Shown: positions 15,276 to 24,454 of the stretch, piece after piece
How positions within the stretch are numbered: the first letter of the stretch is position 1
Layout: each line of letters opens with the position of its first letter
NCBI GenBank assembly: GCA_964587125.1
Contig: CAZPKC010000010.1
Location: forward strand, 1 to 64,000
DNA: 64,000 bases
Direction: 5' to 3'
From: CAIXLI01 sp964587125
GTDB taxonomy: Bacteria; Pseudomonadota; Alphaproteobacteria; UBA9219
Translations under genes and position numbers: made by a program
Notes under the pieces: generated by a model
The model's database searches: none
Seen by the model: only the letters and a program-made list of their open reading frames with translations
Told to the model about the DNA's origin: nothing

Positions 15276-16537
15276 TGGCTGCAGGGGTCGTAACGGTTGG
15301 CCGCCATCGTTATGCTGTAGGTCTCTATTGGGAAAACAGCCCCGGTAAAGGGCGCGTCGCGCAGATTGCCAAGGAAGCGGCATCCCAGCCCGGCCAGCAA
15401 GCCGATTTTTACGTCGTTCGCCCGGGCAACAAGGACGGTCGCGTTCCGCAGTTTGGGCTTTGCTCGAGCGACGCGGAGCAACAGGCGGGGATGCCAGTTT
15501 TGGCCGCGTGTCTCGCCAGCCAGATTCCAGGATCGTGGGCCGGAGCGTTCCGTCTAGCCGAAGGATTCGTCGTCGTCGTCGTGCGCGACGACCTGATCGT
15601 TCCCGACGGCGATCTTTTTTTCCGCGAAGAATCGGAAGCGCGCGATCGCCTCATACAGGAAATCGGTTTTGGGGGCTTGCAAACAACCTATGCGCCTGAA
15701 GCGTGGGCGATACCCGGCGCCGATGCGGTCCCTCTGACGCTGCTTCTTAACGATCAGGCGGGAATCCAACTGCAACGGGTTCTTGTTCCACCAAAAGTCA
15801 AAATCATCGCCGCCATTGCGGCTACGGCCTTTATCCTCGTTTTAGGCGTTCTCTGGTACGTGGAAGAAACGATCGACGAACGGAATGAGGCGCAAAGGCA
15901 ACAGCAGGAAGCCCTTCAGCGCGCGCAGCAAAAAACGCTTCTGCCTTCGTTCGCTCAGCAGGCGGCGCCCGAACCGAAATACGAAAGAAAATGGGAAAAT
16001 TCTCCTTCCGTTCCCGCCGTTATCGATGCCTGCCGTAACGGACTTGCGCTTGTTCCCTCGGCCGTTGCCGGATGGACGCTTTCGTCCCTTTCTTGCAACG
16101 GATCGAGTCTGAATCTTTCATGGACTCGCGGGAAAGGCGAAACGAGCCCCCCTAAAGGAGCTTCCGTTAATGATACGGGCGGAGCAGCCGTCCAAACCGT
16201 CCCTCTTCCGCCGCTTGAGCGTCGCGGCACCGAGTCTTTGAAAAATATTGATGAAATAACAAGCCGTTATCTTCTTCAAAATTGGCCGGGAACGATTGCC
16301 CGTGCCCCCGACGATCCCCTTCCGGGACGTCCTGCCGGGTATTCCGGCCCCTGGAATCCCCCGCCAGCTCCGTGGGTTAAGCGTTCCTTTACGCTTACTG
16401 TGGCAGAACTTCCCGGAGGACTTCCGGGATATATCGGAGATTTGCCCGGAGCCATCGTTAACAACATGAGGTACTCGCCCGGCAGCGCATCTGCTTCGTG
16501 GGTCGTCGAAGGGGTTATCTATGAGAATCGCAAATAA
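15275..16537 (+). CDS. pilO: Type IVB pilus assembly protein PilO
   Basis: A 420-residue protein of the PilO2 family. The cytoplasmic N-terminal half resembles the actin-like or PilM-like modules of these proteins. A single membrane helix is at about residues 170-190 (IIAAIAATAFILVLGVLWYV), a Gln-rich coiled coil follows, and a periplasmic domain makes up the C-terminus. In R64 and relatives PilO2 links the secretin to the inner-membrane platform. Its start overlaps the pilN stop, and pilP begins before it ends. Confidence 0.85.
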   Translation: MAAGVVTVGRHRYAVGLYWENSPGKGRVAQIAKEAASQPGQQADFYVVRPGNKDGRVPQFGLCSSDAEQQAGMPVLAACLASQIPGSWAGAFRLAEGFVVVVVRDDLIVPDGDLFFREESEARDRLIQEIGFGGLQTTYAPEAWAIPGADAVPLTLLLNDQAGIQLQRVLVPPKVKIIAAIAATAFILVLGVLWYVEETIDERNEAQRQQQEALQRAQQKTLLPSFAQQAAPEPKYERKWENSPSVPAVIDACRNGLALVPSAVAGWTLSSLSCNGSSLNLSWTRGKGETSPPKGASVNDTGGAAVQTVPLPPLERRGTESLKNIDEITSRYLLQNWPGTIARAPDDPLPGRPAGYSGPWNPPPAPWVKRSFTLTVAELPGGLPGYIGDLPGAIVNNMRYSPGSASASWVVEGVIYENRK

Positions 16538-17330
16538 CCATCCCTTGCCGAGGGCAGCCTTTAGGGGCGCTCGGGCGGCGTTTTTTATCGCGCTTGGCGT
16601 TTTATCCGTTTCGTCAGGCGCTTATGCGGAAGGAACCATTCAACTGGCCGCCGCTCAACCTGTAACGGCACCACAGGCAGCTAATCTGCCGGTAGGCGAC
16701 CCGCCAGCGACATCCGCGACGGAAATGCCCGCCCCCTCTATAGTCCTGCCGTCAGACGGTTCCAGCGCCCAAGGGGCAAGCGTTGAAAAAGATATAACGG
16801 CAATGGAAGACAAAGTCGTCGAGAACGCAAAGAGCGTCGTCAAGCATCTGGATGTTGCTTCCGACACGATGACGCTGGCGGATTTGAACCGCGCGCGGCA
16901 AACGGTTTCGCGCATCGACGCCATGATCGATGTCGAGAAACGGTTGAACGAACTCGAAAAAATACGCAGCGAACGCCACGGATCCCATCAGGCTTTGGAA
17001 GGAGCCATTCCCGCCAGCGCGCTTGTGATGCCGCCAATGAGCGTCTCACCTTCCAAGCCGGTTGTTTTAGCGTCGCACGAGGAAGAACCGGTCAGGCATG
17101 TGGAAACGTCGCGCCCGGAAATATCGCGTATTTACGGGGCGGGAGGAAAATACACGGCCGTCTTGAGTTTCTCCGGAGGCGACGTAAAATCCGTCCATGT
17201 CGGCGACAAATTGGCCGATGGCGAGACGGTGCGGGCGATAACCTCATCGTTCGTCGAGATCGGGGGAAAAGAGACTTCTTACACCCTGCGTGTTAAAAAC
17301 GTCGATGTCGTTTATAGTGCGGAGCGTTAA
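16521..17330 (+). CDS. pilP: Type IVB pilus biogenesis protein PilP
   Basis: A 269-residue exported protein with a signal peptide (about 1-36, ending GAYA), a Pro/Ala-rich linker, a coiled coil near 90-155 (EKDITAMEDKVVENAKSVV; RIDAMIDVEKRLNELEKI) and a C-terminal beta domain (SRIYGAGGKYTAVLSFSGGD ... GDKLADGETV). The latter matches the HR/GspC-like domain of PilP, which contacts the secretin. It overlaps pilO by 17 bases. Confidence 0.8.
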   Translation: MRIANNHPLPRAAFRGARAAFFIALGVLSVSSGAYAEGTIQLAAAQPVTAPQAANLPVGDPPATSATEMPAPSIVLPSDGSSAQGASVEKDITAMEDKVVENAKSVVKHLDVASDTMTLADLNRARQTVSRIDAMIDVEKRLNELEKIRSERHGSHQALEGAIPASALVMPPMSVSPSKPVVLASHEEEPVRHVETSRPEISRIYGAGGKYTAVLSFSGGDVKSVHVGDKLADGETVRAITSSFVEIGGKETSYTLRVKNVDVVYSAER

Positions 17331-17424
17331 TCGGAAGACAGAAGGCTGAAGGCGGGAATCCGAGAGAGTCTTGTTTGATGCCCGAATCCCGCTTCCCGTT
17401 TTTCGATGTCCAGGAGGATTCCGG

Positions 17425-19293
17425 TTGTTCAAGTTGACCCATCTTGTCGAGAAAAAGCTCAAGGCTTTAGGCAAGCCTTCTTCTGCCGCATCTAAAGCGA
17501 AAGAAAAGCCGACCCAAATCGCTCCTCACGCCTCGCCTCTCGCGCCGTCTGAAACGGCGGCGCAAAATCCGGCTCCGGCCCCCGCCGCCATCCCGATCGC
17601 CGAAAAAGTCAAAATGGAAGACGAGCGCACGTTGCCGCTTCTCTTTAACGGCGCGGTTTTGACGGCGGCGAACGGGGCCCTCCCGATTCCCGACGAAGCG
17701 CGCAATCTTTGCGCCCTTTTCGAAACGGGGCTTTGGCTGGTCAGCGCGTCGCATCGCCGGTCGCCGTTGGTGACTTCCGTGGCGCAGGCCGCCAAGCGCC
17801 ACGGGTTTAAAGTCGACGAACCCCGTTACGTGACGCCGAACATCATCATTCAGGCTTATGTTTATGCCGATCGCAGCGAAAGCGGAGCGCATTACGACGT
17901 AAACGTCGCGCGCCGCCGCATCGTGGCGACCCTCGAACAGGCCGTGCATGTCGGCGCCAACGACATTCACATCGAGTCCGTCAACGGTCGCGCCGTCGTG
18001 CAGTTCCGCATCGACGGTTCGCTCAGGCGCCAGGACGTGTGGACGCAGACCGAAGGCGACCAGTTTCTCGCCGCCGTCTATTCCCACTCGATAGGCCAGT
18101 CGGGCGCGACGGCCAATTTTCAAGAGCCGCAAGCGGCGATGCTGACCTCGGACGCGCGGGGCAAGGAAATCATCAACCTGCCCAAAGGCGTCATCAGCGT
18201 GCGTTGCCAATGGGTACCGTTGTCGAACGGGGGCGCTTACCTCGATATGCGCCTAAACTACGATTCGGCCCATTTGTGGGGCGAAAACTTTATTATGGCG
18301 GACGTCGATTCGCTCGGCTTCTCGCAGGAACAGCTCAGAGTCGTTCAAAGCCTGCGCAATGCGCCGGGCGGATTGCGGATTTTCTCGGGTCCCGTCAATC
18401 AAGGCAAAACCACGACTTTGCGCGTGGTTTTAAACCGCCGCATGGCGGAGACGGAAATGCGCCTGAACTGCCTGATCATCGAAGACCCGCCGGAGGGCGG
18501 CGTCATCGGAGCGCGCCAGATAGGCTGCTCGGCCTCGGTCAAGGATGACCAGCGCGAAAAAACGTTCGTGGAAATCATGCGCTGCGCGCTGCGCCTCGAT
18601 CCCGATATTGTCATGTTGGGAGAAGTGCGCGATTTGCAAACGGCCCAATTCGCCTTTCGTCTGGCCCTGACGGGACGACAGGTTTACACGACCAGCCACG
18701 TCTATTCGGCGCTTGCGACGCCAAAACGCCTGCGCGATATCGGCATTGAGCCTTATATCGTCTACGATCACCATCTCGTGCGCGGCATGGCATGCCAGCG
18801 TCTTTTACGCAGCCTGTGCCCTCATTGCCGCATCCCCATCCAGAAAGCCTGCGAGGAATTCGGCCCTACCGTAAAAGAATTAGCCCGTCGCGTGCGCGTC
18901 GGCCTTGCCATTATGGACGCCAGCCGGAACAAAGCCCATGTCGGAAGGCCCGTCATGGAGTGTCTGGCCGAACCGGATATGAGCCAAGTCTATCTCGCCA
19001 ATCCCGAAGGGTGCCCCAAATGCTACAAGGGCCGTTCGGGCCGCACCGTCGCGGCCGAGATTATCGAAACCGACGCCAAGCTTATGTCGCTTCTGGAGGA
19101 CAACCGCGAAGAAGAAGCCGAGAAATACTGGTTATCGCCTGCGGGGCTTAACGGCGTTACCATGCTGCAGCGCGGACTCGAAAAGGTGCGGGTTGGCGAA
19201 GTCTCTCCCGACGACGCCGAATTCGAAGTCGGCATTTTCGCGCGGCCGCGCGAAACCCTCGAAGCCGAAGAAAAACTCGGGCCCATGCGATGA
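17425..19293 (+). CDS. pilQ: Type IVB pilus assembly ATPase PilQ (GspE/PilB family)
   Basis: Cytoplasmic hexameric ATPase that powers pilus extension. It has an N-terminal Pro/Ala-rich linker, then the N2 domain (NDIHIESVNGRAVVQFRIDG), Walker A variant GPVNQGKTTT near residue 322, Asp box IIEDPPEGG, Walker B region IVMLGEVRD and a two-CxxC zinc site (LCPHC, GCPKC). I choose the TTG start at 17425 because AGGAGG lies eight bases upstream; an earlier in-frame TTG at 17371 has no such site. The length is about 622 residues, and the stop overlaps pilR by ATGA. Confidence 0.9.
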   Translation: MFKLTHLVEKKLKALGKPSSAASKAKEKPTQIAPHASPLAPSETAAQNPAPAPAAIPIAEKVKMEDERTLPLLFNGAVLTAANGALPIPDEARNLCALFETGLWLVSASHRRSPLVTSVAQAAKRHGFKVDEPRYVTPNIIIQAYVYADRSESGAHYDVNVARRRIVATLEQAVHVGANDIHIESVNGRAVVQFRIDGSLRRQDVWTQTEGDQFLAAVYSHSIGQSGATANFQEPQAAMLTSDARGKEIINLPKGVISVRCQWVPLSNGGAYLDMRLNYDSAHLWGENFIMADVDSLGFSQEQLRVVQSLRNAPGGLRIFSGPVNQGKTTTLRVVLNRRMAETEMRLNCLIIEDPPEGGVIGARQIGCSASVKDDQREKTFVEIMRCALRLDPDIVMLGEVRDLQTAQFAFRLALTGRQVYTTSHVYSALATPKRLRDIGIEPYIVYDHHLVRGMACQRLLRSLCPHCRIPIQKACEEFGPTVKELARRVRVGLAIMDASRNKAHVGRPVMECLAEPDMSQVYLANPEGCPKCYKGRSGRTVAAEIIETDAKLMSLLEDNREEEAEKYWLSPAGLNGVTMLQRGLEKVRVGEVSPDDAEFEVGIFARPRETLEAEEKLGPMR

Positions 19294-20384
19294 GCGAACT
19301 TGATGAAAAGCTGGCTCTTCTCGAAGCCAGACTGACAAGGCTTCAATTTCGCCTTAACCGCCGGAACCGATACCGCATCTACCGCAAGCTCGAAAGCATG
19401 CTGAAAACCAACGAGGCCTTGTCGCGCTCGCTGGACCGCCTTTACCAGAACGTGACGGAAATGGGCAAACGCCCCCGGAAACCGGCGGCGATCGCCTTGC
19501 GCGAATGGTTTCTCAAGGATCGCGCGGGCATTTCCCTGTCGAAAGCGATGGAAGGATGGGTTCCCACGGGAGAGCTTTATCTGATCCGCGCAGGCGAGGA
19601 ATCGGGCGCTTTGGCCAAGACCCTTTCCTATATTCAGACGATGAACGAGAGGGGTCGCGAGATGCGCGAGGCCGTAAGCTTTGCGGTCGGGTATCCGGCG
19701 TTCATGCTGGTTCTGGTCGGATTTGTCCTTTGGACGTTCAGCGCCAACCTTATCGCGAATATGCGCGCCAACGCGCCGAAAAACGTCGTCGAGGCGATGG
19801 GGGGGGTTGTGCCGTTCTCGGATTTCGTCTCGGCATGGGGCGTGTACGTCATCCTGTTTATCGTCGTCTTAAGCCTTCTTATCGCCGCGACGCTTCCTTA
19901 CTGGCGAGGACCTTTACGCGTCAAATTCGATATGTATCCGCCGTGGTCGTGGTATCGCGTCCTTCAAGGCAGCGGTTTTCTCATGGGACTTTCGGCGCTT
20001 TTGGGGGCGCAAGTTCCCCTGAAGCACGCCCTGGAAATTCTCGAGGAACAGGGAAACCCGTGGATGCGGGAGCGCCTGAGCGCCACGAGGCAGAACGTCT
20101 TGCGCGGGCATAATCTGGGCGAAGCCCTGCGCCGCACCCGGATGAATTTTCCCTCGCCGGAGGTCGCCATCGATCTTGAGGTCTTGGCGGAAAGCGCCGA
20201 CGTCGGAGTTATCATCGAACAGGTGGCCGAGGAATGGATGAGGGATCAGGTCGACGCCATGAAAATGCAGGCGGTCATGATCCGGAATATCGGCATGGCC
20301 CTCGTGGGAGGCATTATCGCGTGGACGATGATGTCGATTTTCAGCGTCGTCGGCGAAATGTCGAAGGGCGGCTCTGGCCGCTAA
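19290..20384 (+). CDS. pilR: Type IVB pilus inner-membrane platform protein PilR (GspF/PilC family)
   Basis: A 364-residue polytopic protein of the T2SSF family. The cytoplasmic domains carry GELYLIRAGEESGALAKTL and the repeated SAxxNVLxGHNLGEALxR-type segment. Hydrophobic segments are near residues 132-155, 185-208 and 335-355. It would anchor the pilin pump to the inner membrane and be driven by PilQ. It is the last gene of the operon and overlaps yggS convergently by four bases. No pilin gene follows. Confidence 0.9.
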   Translation: MSELDEKLALLEARLTRLQFRLNRRNRYRIYRKLESMLKTNEALSRSLDRLYQNVTEMGKRPRKPAAIALREWFLKDRAGISLSKAMEGWVPTGELYLIRAGEESGALAKTLSYIQTMNERGREMREAVSFAVGYPAFMLVLVGFVLWTFSANLIANMRANAPKNVVEAMGGVVPFSDFVSAWGVYVILFIVVLSLLIAATLPYWRGPLRVKFDMYPPWSWYRVLQGSGFLMGLSALLGAQVPLKHALEILEEQGNPWMRERLSATRQNVLRGHNLGEALRRTRMNFPSPEVAIDLEVLAESADVGVIIEQVAEEWMRDQVDAMKMQAVMIRNIGMALVGGIIAWTMMSIFSVVGEMSKGGSGR

Positions 20385-21028
20385 TATTTGTCCGCGCTTA
20401 TTCGTTCCCCGAAAATCGCCGTGCCGACGCGAACTTCAGTAGCGCCTGTTGCCTCGGCAATCTCGAAATCGGCGCTCATCCCCATGCTCAAATCCGGCAA
20501 GGATAAACGCAAAGCCAGATCGCGCACCGCGCCGAAATACGGACGCGGGTCGAGGCCTGCGGGCGGAATGCACATCAGTCCCGAAACGGAAAGCTTATGA
20601 ATGTCGCGGCAAGCGGCAAGAAAAGCTTCGGTTTTATCGGGCGCGATGCCCGATTTCTGGGGCTCGAGGCCACTATTGACTTCGATAAAGAAGCGCGGCT
20701 GACGCCCCGTTTTGCGTACCGCCTTCGCTAAAGCTTCGGCAAGCTCGGGCCGGTCGAGCGTTTCGATGACATCGAACAGCTCGACGGCGGCCTGAGCCTT
20801 GTTGGTTTGCAACGCGCCGATCAGGTGCAGATCGATGTCGGGATATTCCGCGCGCAAGGCCGCGAATTTCTTTTGCGCTTCCTGTACGCGGTTTTCGCCG
20901 AACGCGCGTTGTCCGGCGGCCAAGGCTTCGCGAATGCGGCCGACGCTTTGATTTTTGCTGACGGCGACAAGCTTGGCTTTTCCAAGACGGGCGCGCACGG
21001 CCGCAAGATTGGCTGCGACGGAGGTCAT
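20381..21028 (-). CDS. yggS: PLP homeostasis protein YggS/PROSC family
   Basis: About 215 residues, fold-type III PLP-binding protein with the Schiff-base lysine K25 in LVAVSKNQ, FGENRVQE, HLIGALQTNK, FIEVNSG and MGMSADFEIAE at their usual positions. It balances PLP supply and amino-acid metabolism. The start at 21028 is chosen because it overlaps the mltG stop as ATGA; the ORF extends 36 bases upstream inside mltG. Confidence 0.9.
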   Translation of the reverse strand: MTSVAANLAAVRARLGKAKLVAVSKNQSVGRIREALAAGQRAFGENRVQEAQKKFAALRAEYPDIDLHLIGALQTNKAQAAVELFDVIETLDRPELAEALAKAVRKTGRQPRFFIEVNSGLEPQKSGIAPDKTEAFLAACRDIHKLSVSGLMCIPPAGLDPRPYFGAVRDLALRLSLPDLSMGMSADFEIAEATGATEVRVGTAIFGERISADKY

Positions 21029-22050
21029 CGCGGCGCCGCCGCGTTTTCGATCGCCCGATGCCATTTGTTTATGTTTTTGTCGTGCGTCGCCAGATCGGCG
21101 GCGAAAACATGCCCGCCGCTGCCGTCGGCGACGAAATAGAGAAACGCGTTATGTTCGGGATGCAAAACCGCTTCCAAAGCCGCGCGGCCCGGATTGCAGA
21201 TGGCCTCGGGCGGAATACCGTCGCTCATGTATGTGTTGAGGGGGGATGGATACGAAAGGTCGTCGTGGGTCAGGGCGCGGTCGAGCGCCTTTTGCCCTTT
21301 GGTGATCGCGTAAATGACGGTGGGATCGGATTGCAGGCGCATATTCTGGCGCAGGCGGTTATAAAAAACGCCGGCGATGCGCGGGCGCTCTTCGGGCTTG
21401 CCCGTTTCTTTCTCGACGATCGAGGCGAGAACGACGGCCTCGCCCGCGGATTTCAGCGGCAAATCGTTCTCGCGCCCCGCCCAAATTTCGTTGACTTTTT
21501 CCTGCATCGCCTTTTGCATCCGCGCGATCATTCCGTCGCGGCTGTCCCCGTAGCTATAACGGTAGGTTTCCGGCAGCAAAGACCCCTCCGGCGGAATTTT
21601 TTCGATCGTTCCTGTCAGGACGGGATCGCCGTTCAAAGAATCCGCGATTTCCGCCGAGGTCAAGCCCTCCGCCGCCGTGAACAGCCTTACGACGGAACGC
21701 CCCTCGTGCATCGTCAGGGCGGCATCGAATGCGCTGATGCGCGCAGGAAAAGCGTATTCCCCGGCCTTAAGCGAGCCTACGATCCGCGCCGCAATCCGGA
21801 AAGCGATCGGCAGGTAAACGACATCTTCCTTCGCCAACTGCGCGCCGATATCGCCGGCCGTCGATCCGTGCGCGACGATAATAGTCTTGCCTTCCGCCAA
21901 CGGCCCGGGCCCGAACAAAACCGCGCCGCCCAACGCCGGCATCGCAACCGCAGCCAAAATCAAAACCGAAAAACCGAATGCCAAAAGGCGCAACAAACGC
22001 AATCCGCTGCGTTCGGGAGATTCCGGCGTTTCTGGCGAGGGCAGGGTCAT
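21025..22050 (-). CDS. mltG: Endolytic murein transglycosylase
   Basis: A 341-residue inner-membrane enzyme that cuts nascent peptidoglycan and ends glycan strands. There is one N-terminal membrane helix (about 21-45), a LysM-like region (IIVAHGSTAGDIGAQL) and the YceG catalytic domain with ASIVEKETG (catalytic Glu), RIAGVFYNRL, MRLQSDPTVIYA and YNTY-like SPLNTYM. The start at 22050 overlaps the aroA stop (ATGA); the longer ORF upstream is only antiparallel noise. Confidence 0.92.
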   Translation of the reverse strand: MTLPSPETPESPERSGLRLLRLLAFGFSVLILAAVAMPALGGAVLFGPGPLAEGKTIIVAHGSTAGDIGAQLAKEDVVYLPIAFRIAARIVGSLKAGEYAFPARISAFDAALTMHEGRSVVRLFTAAEGLTSAEIADSLNGDPVLTGTIEKIPPEGSLLPETYRYSYGDSRDGMIARMQKAMQEKVNEIWAGRENDLPLKSAGEAVVLASIVEKETGKPEERPRIAGVFYNRLRQNMRLQSDPTVIYAITKGQKALDRALTHDDLSYPSPLNTYMSDGIPPEAICNPGRAALEAVLHPEHNAFLYFVADGSGGHVFAADLATHDKNINKWHRAIENAAAPR

Positions 22051-23372
22051 GTTATCTTCGCCCCCAGACCGTTTATCATCGGAACAAAGCCCGGAAAGCT
22101 TGTCGCGATGAAACTGCCGTCGTCGATGCAGACGGGATTTGCCGCGCAGGTTCCAAGCACGAGAAAACTCATCGCAATCCTGTGATCCATTTCCGTTTCG
22201 ATTGTCGCCTCTCCGCGCGGAGGCTTGCCGTCGCCGGAAACGATCAGGTCGTCGCCCTCGATTTCGACCTTGACGCCGCATTGCGCGAGGCCTTTCGCCA
22301 TAAGGCTCAGGCGGTCGCTTTCCTTGACCCGCAATTCGCCAAGCCCTCGCATCCGCGTGACGCCCTTGGCGCAGGATGCCGCAATGGACAAAATGGGATA
22401 TTCGTCGATCATGCTCGGCACGTGCGCGGCCGGAACCTCGACGCCCGATAAATCGCTGCCGGAAACGACAAGATCGGCAACCGGCTCTCCGCTTTCAACC
22501 CGTTGATTTTCAATATCAATTTTTCCACCCATCCATTGCAAAACCTCGATCAATCCGGCGCGTCTCGGATTGATACCCACGTGCCGCAACGTCACGCGCG
22601 AACCCGGATTGAGCAGGGCGGCTACGAGAGGAAACGCGGCGGAACTTGGATCGGCAGGCACGCTGATATTCTGCGCCTTCAATTTCGGCTTGCCCGCGAT
22701 CGAGATAACGTCCGCGCCATCGCTGCGTTTTTCGACGGCGATTTTCGCGCCGAATCCACGCAGCATATTTTCCGAATGGTCGCGAGTCGGGATGGATTCG
22801 GTAACGACCGTCGTGCCTTCCGCGCCCAATCCGGCCAAAAGAATGGCGGACTTCACTTGCGCCGAGGCGACCGGAAGCGTGTAGGCAATCGCCGTTGGAT
22901 GCAAAGAGCCCGTAACGGTCAAAGGCAGTTTTCCTCCTTCGCTTTCAAACCGCGCGCCCATAAGCGTCAATGGCTCGATGACGCGCCCCATAGGCCTTTT
23001 ACGCAAAGAGGCGTCGCCGGTAAACCGCGCCGAAAAAGGACAGCCCGCAACAAGGCCGATCAACAACCGCGCCGACGTGCCGCTGTTGCCGACATCCAGA
23101 ATTTCTTCCGGCGCCCGCAACCCTGACTCTCCGACGCCCTTGATATGCCAAATGCCCTGCGCGTCCTTATGAATTTCCGCGCCCATCGCGCGCAAAGCGG
23201 AAATCGTTCTTAAAACGTCTTCGCCTTCCAAAAGCCCGCGCACGGCCGTCGTGCCTTCCGCGATGCCGCCCAACATGACGCTGCGGTGGGAGATGCTTTT
23301 ATCGCCGGGCGGAGCGAGTGCGCCCGCCAAGCCGGAACAACGCGAGGAGACGAGTTTATGTGGAAGAAGCAT
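22047..23372 (-). CDS. aroA: EPSP synthase (3-phosphoshikimate 1-carboxyvinyltransferase), CP4-like
   Basis: Joins PEP and shikimate-3-phosphate in the chorismate pathway. At 441 residues it looks like the long alphaproteobacterial (CP4-like) form: PPGDKSISHRS (22-31), RPMGRVIEPL, SAQVKSAILLAGL, TRDHSENMLRGFGAKI. At the position where CP4 has Ala100, this protein has Gly98 in GNSGTS, the ancestral residue, so tolerance to glyphosate would not be predicted from this site alone. It heads a coupled aroA-mltG-yggS unit. Confidence 0.93.
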   Translation of the reverse strand: MLLPHKLVSSRCSGLAGALAPPGDKSISHRSVMLGGIAEGTTAVRGLLEGEDVLRTISALRAMGAEIHKDAQGIWHIKGVGESGLRAPEEILDVGNSGTSARLLIGLVAGCPFSARFTGDASLRKRPMGRVIEPLTLMGARFESEGGKLPLTVTGSLHPTAIAYTLPVASAQVKSAILLAGLGAEGTTVVTESIPTRDHSENMLRGFGAKIAVEKRSDGADVISIAGKPKLKAQNISVPADPSSAAFPLVAALLNPGSRVTLRHVGINPRRAGLIEVLQWMGGKIDIENQRVESGEPVADLVVSGSDLSGVEVPAAHVPSMIDEYPILSIAASCAKGVTRMRGLGELRVKESDRLSLMAKGLAQCGVKVEIEGDDLIVSGDGKPPRGEATIETEMDHRIAMSFLVLGTCAANPVCIDDGSFIATSFPGFVPMINGLGAKIT

Positions 23373-23418
23373 GAGGCAATCCTAAATGAAAAAGAGACGC
23401 GTTTCCACGCCAATCCCT

Positions 23419-23444
23419 CTTGAATAATCATAAAAAACCCCAAT
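23419..23444 (+). promoter_or_regulatory. Sigma32-type heat-shock promoter of grpE
   Basis: CTTGAA (23419-23424), a 13-base spacer, then CCCCAAT (23438-23444), 36 bases upstream of the grpE ATG. This is close to the RpoH consensus CTTGAA-N13-15-CCCCAT, and grpE is a standard RpoH target. Confidence 0.75.
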
Positions 23445-23480
23445 CTTGCGCCGAAGAGCCTTTCATGGTTACAAAGGGAT

Positions 23481-24089
23481 ATGAAAGACCAAAAAATGAC
23501 AGACCCCCAACTCCAACGCGATGAAAATACGGAAAGTTCGGAAAAGTCGGCTCCTCAGGCGCCTGAATCCGAAAACCCCGTTGCTGCATCCGAAAAGCGC
23601 ATCGCCGATTTGGAAAAACAGCTGGCGGAAGCGAAAGACCGTGTCTTGCGCGAAATGGCCGAGTCCGAAAACACGCGCCGCCGCGCGCAAAAAGACCGCG
23701 AAGACACATCGAAATACGCCATCTCCGGTTTTGCCAAGGAAATGCTGGCGATTTCCGACAATTTCCGCCGCGCGCTCGAAGCCGCGCCGACCGAAAATCT
23801 CGATCCTGCCGTGAAAAACCTGATCGTCGGCATTGATGCGACCGAACGCCAGCTTCTGGCTGTGCTCGAACGCTTCGGCATCAAGCAAATTAATCCGCTC
23901 GGCGAACCCTTCGATCCCCATTTTCACCGCGTGATGATGGAAGTCGATGCAAAGGATAAAGCCGCCGGAACGATCGTGCAGGTTTTACAAGCAGGATACA
24001 TGATCCACGACCGCCTGCTGCGCGAAGCTCTGGTCGCAGTAGCCAAAGGCGCGCCTGCCGATGCGCCGCACGTCGATACGTCAGCCTGA
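23481..24089 (+). CDS. grpE: Nucleotide exchange factor GrpE
   Basis: A 202-residue cochaperone that releases ADP from DnaK. It has an acidic disordered N-terminus, a long coiled coil (about 38-85, RIADLEKQLAEAKDRVLREM), and the four-helix/beta-wing part with RRALE, FGIKQINPLGEPFDPHFHRVM and GYMIHDRLLREALVAVAKG. The start at 23481 has GGG at a fair distance; an ATG at 23496 is possible. A sigma32-like promoter lies upstream. dnaK is not in the window. Confidence 0.95.
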   Translation: MKDQKMTDPQLQRDENTESSEKSAPQAPESENPVAASEKRIADLEKQLAEAKDRVLREMAESENTRRRAQKDREDTSKYAISGFAKEMLAISDNFRRALEAAPTENLDPAVKNLIVGIDATERQLLAVLERFGIKQINPLGEPFDPHFHRVMMEVDAKDKAAGTIVQVLQAGYMIHDRLLREALVAVAKGAPADAPHVDTSA

Positions 24090-24173
24090 CGCGAAGGAAG
24101 GCTGAGGATTCTATGCAGTTTCCAAAACCTGTGTTAATAACGGCGCTTCATTTTTGCGCTTAGAGGATTTCCC

Positions 24174-24443
24174 ATGAAAATCGTCGTTACTATCGTTGGC
24201 CAAGATCGCGTCGGCATCGTCGCCAAAGTTTCGACGGCATTGGCCGACGTGAATGTCAACGTCCTCGACATCAACCAGAACATCATGCACGGGTTTTTCA
24301 ATATGGTGATGATCGCGGATATGGGCGCCGCGACGCTATCGCTTAAGGATTTGCAGCAGAAATTGAGCGACGTCGGCAAATCGATCGGCGTCGACATCAA
24401 AATCCAGAGCGAAGATATTTTCAATATTATGCATCGCATTTAG
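24174..24443 (+). CDS. ACT-domain protein (UPF0237 family)
   Basis: An 89-residue single ACT domain: VVTIVGQDRVGIVAKVSTAL, then VNVLDINQNIMHGFFNMVMI. It lies 11 bases before the PFL-family gene; the two families are neighbours in many genomes, which suggests a ligand-sensing partner. The exact ligand is unknown. Confidence 0.9.
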   Translation: MKIVVTIVGQDRVGIVAKVSTALADVNVNVLDINQNIMHGFFNMVMIADMGAATLSLKDLQQKLSDVGKSIGVDIKIQSEDIFNIMHRI

Positions 24444-24454
24444 CCGGAACAACC

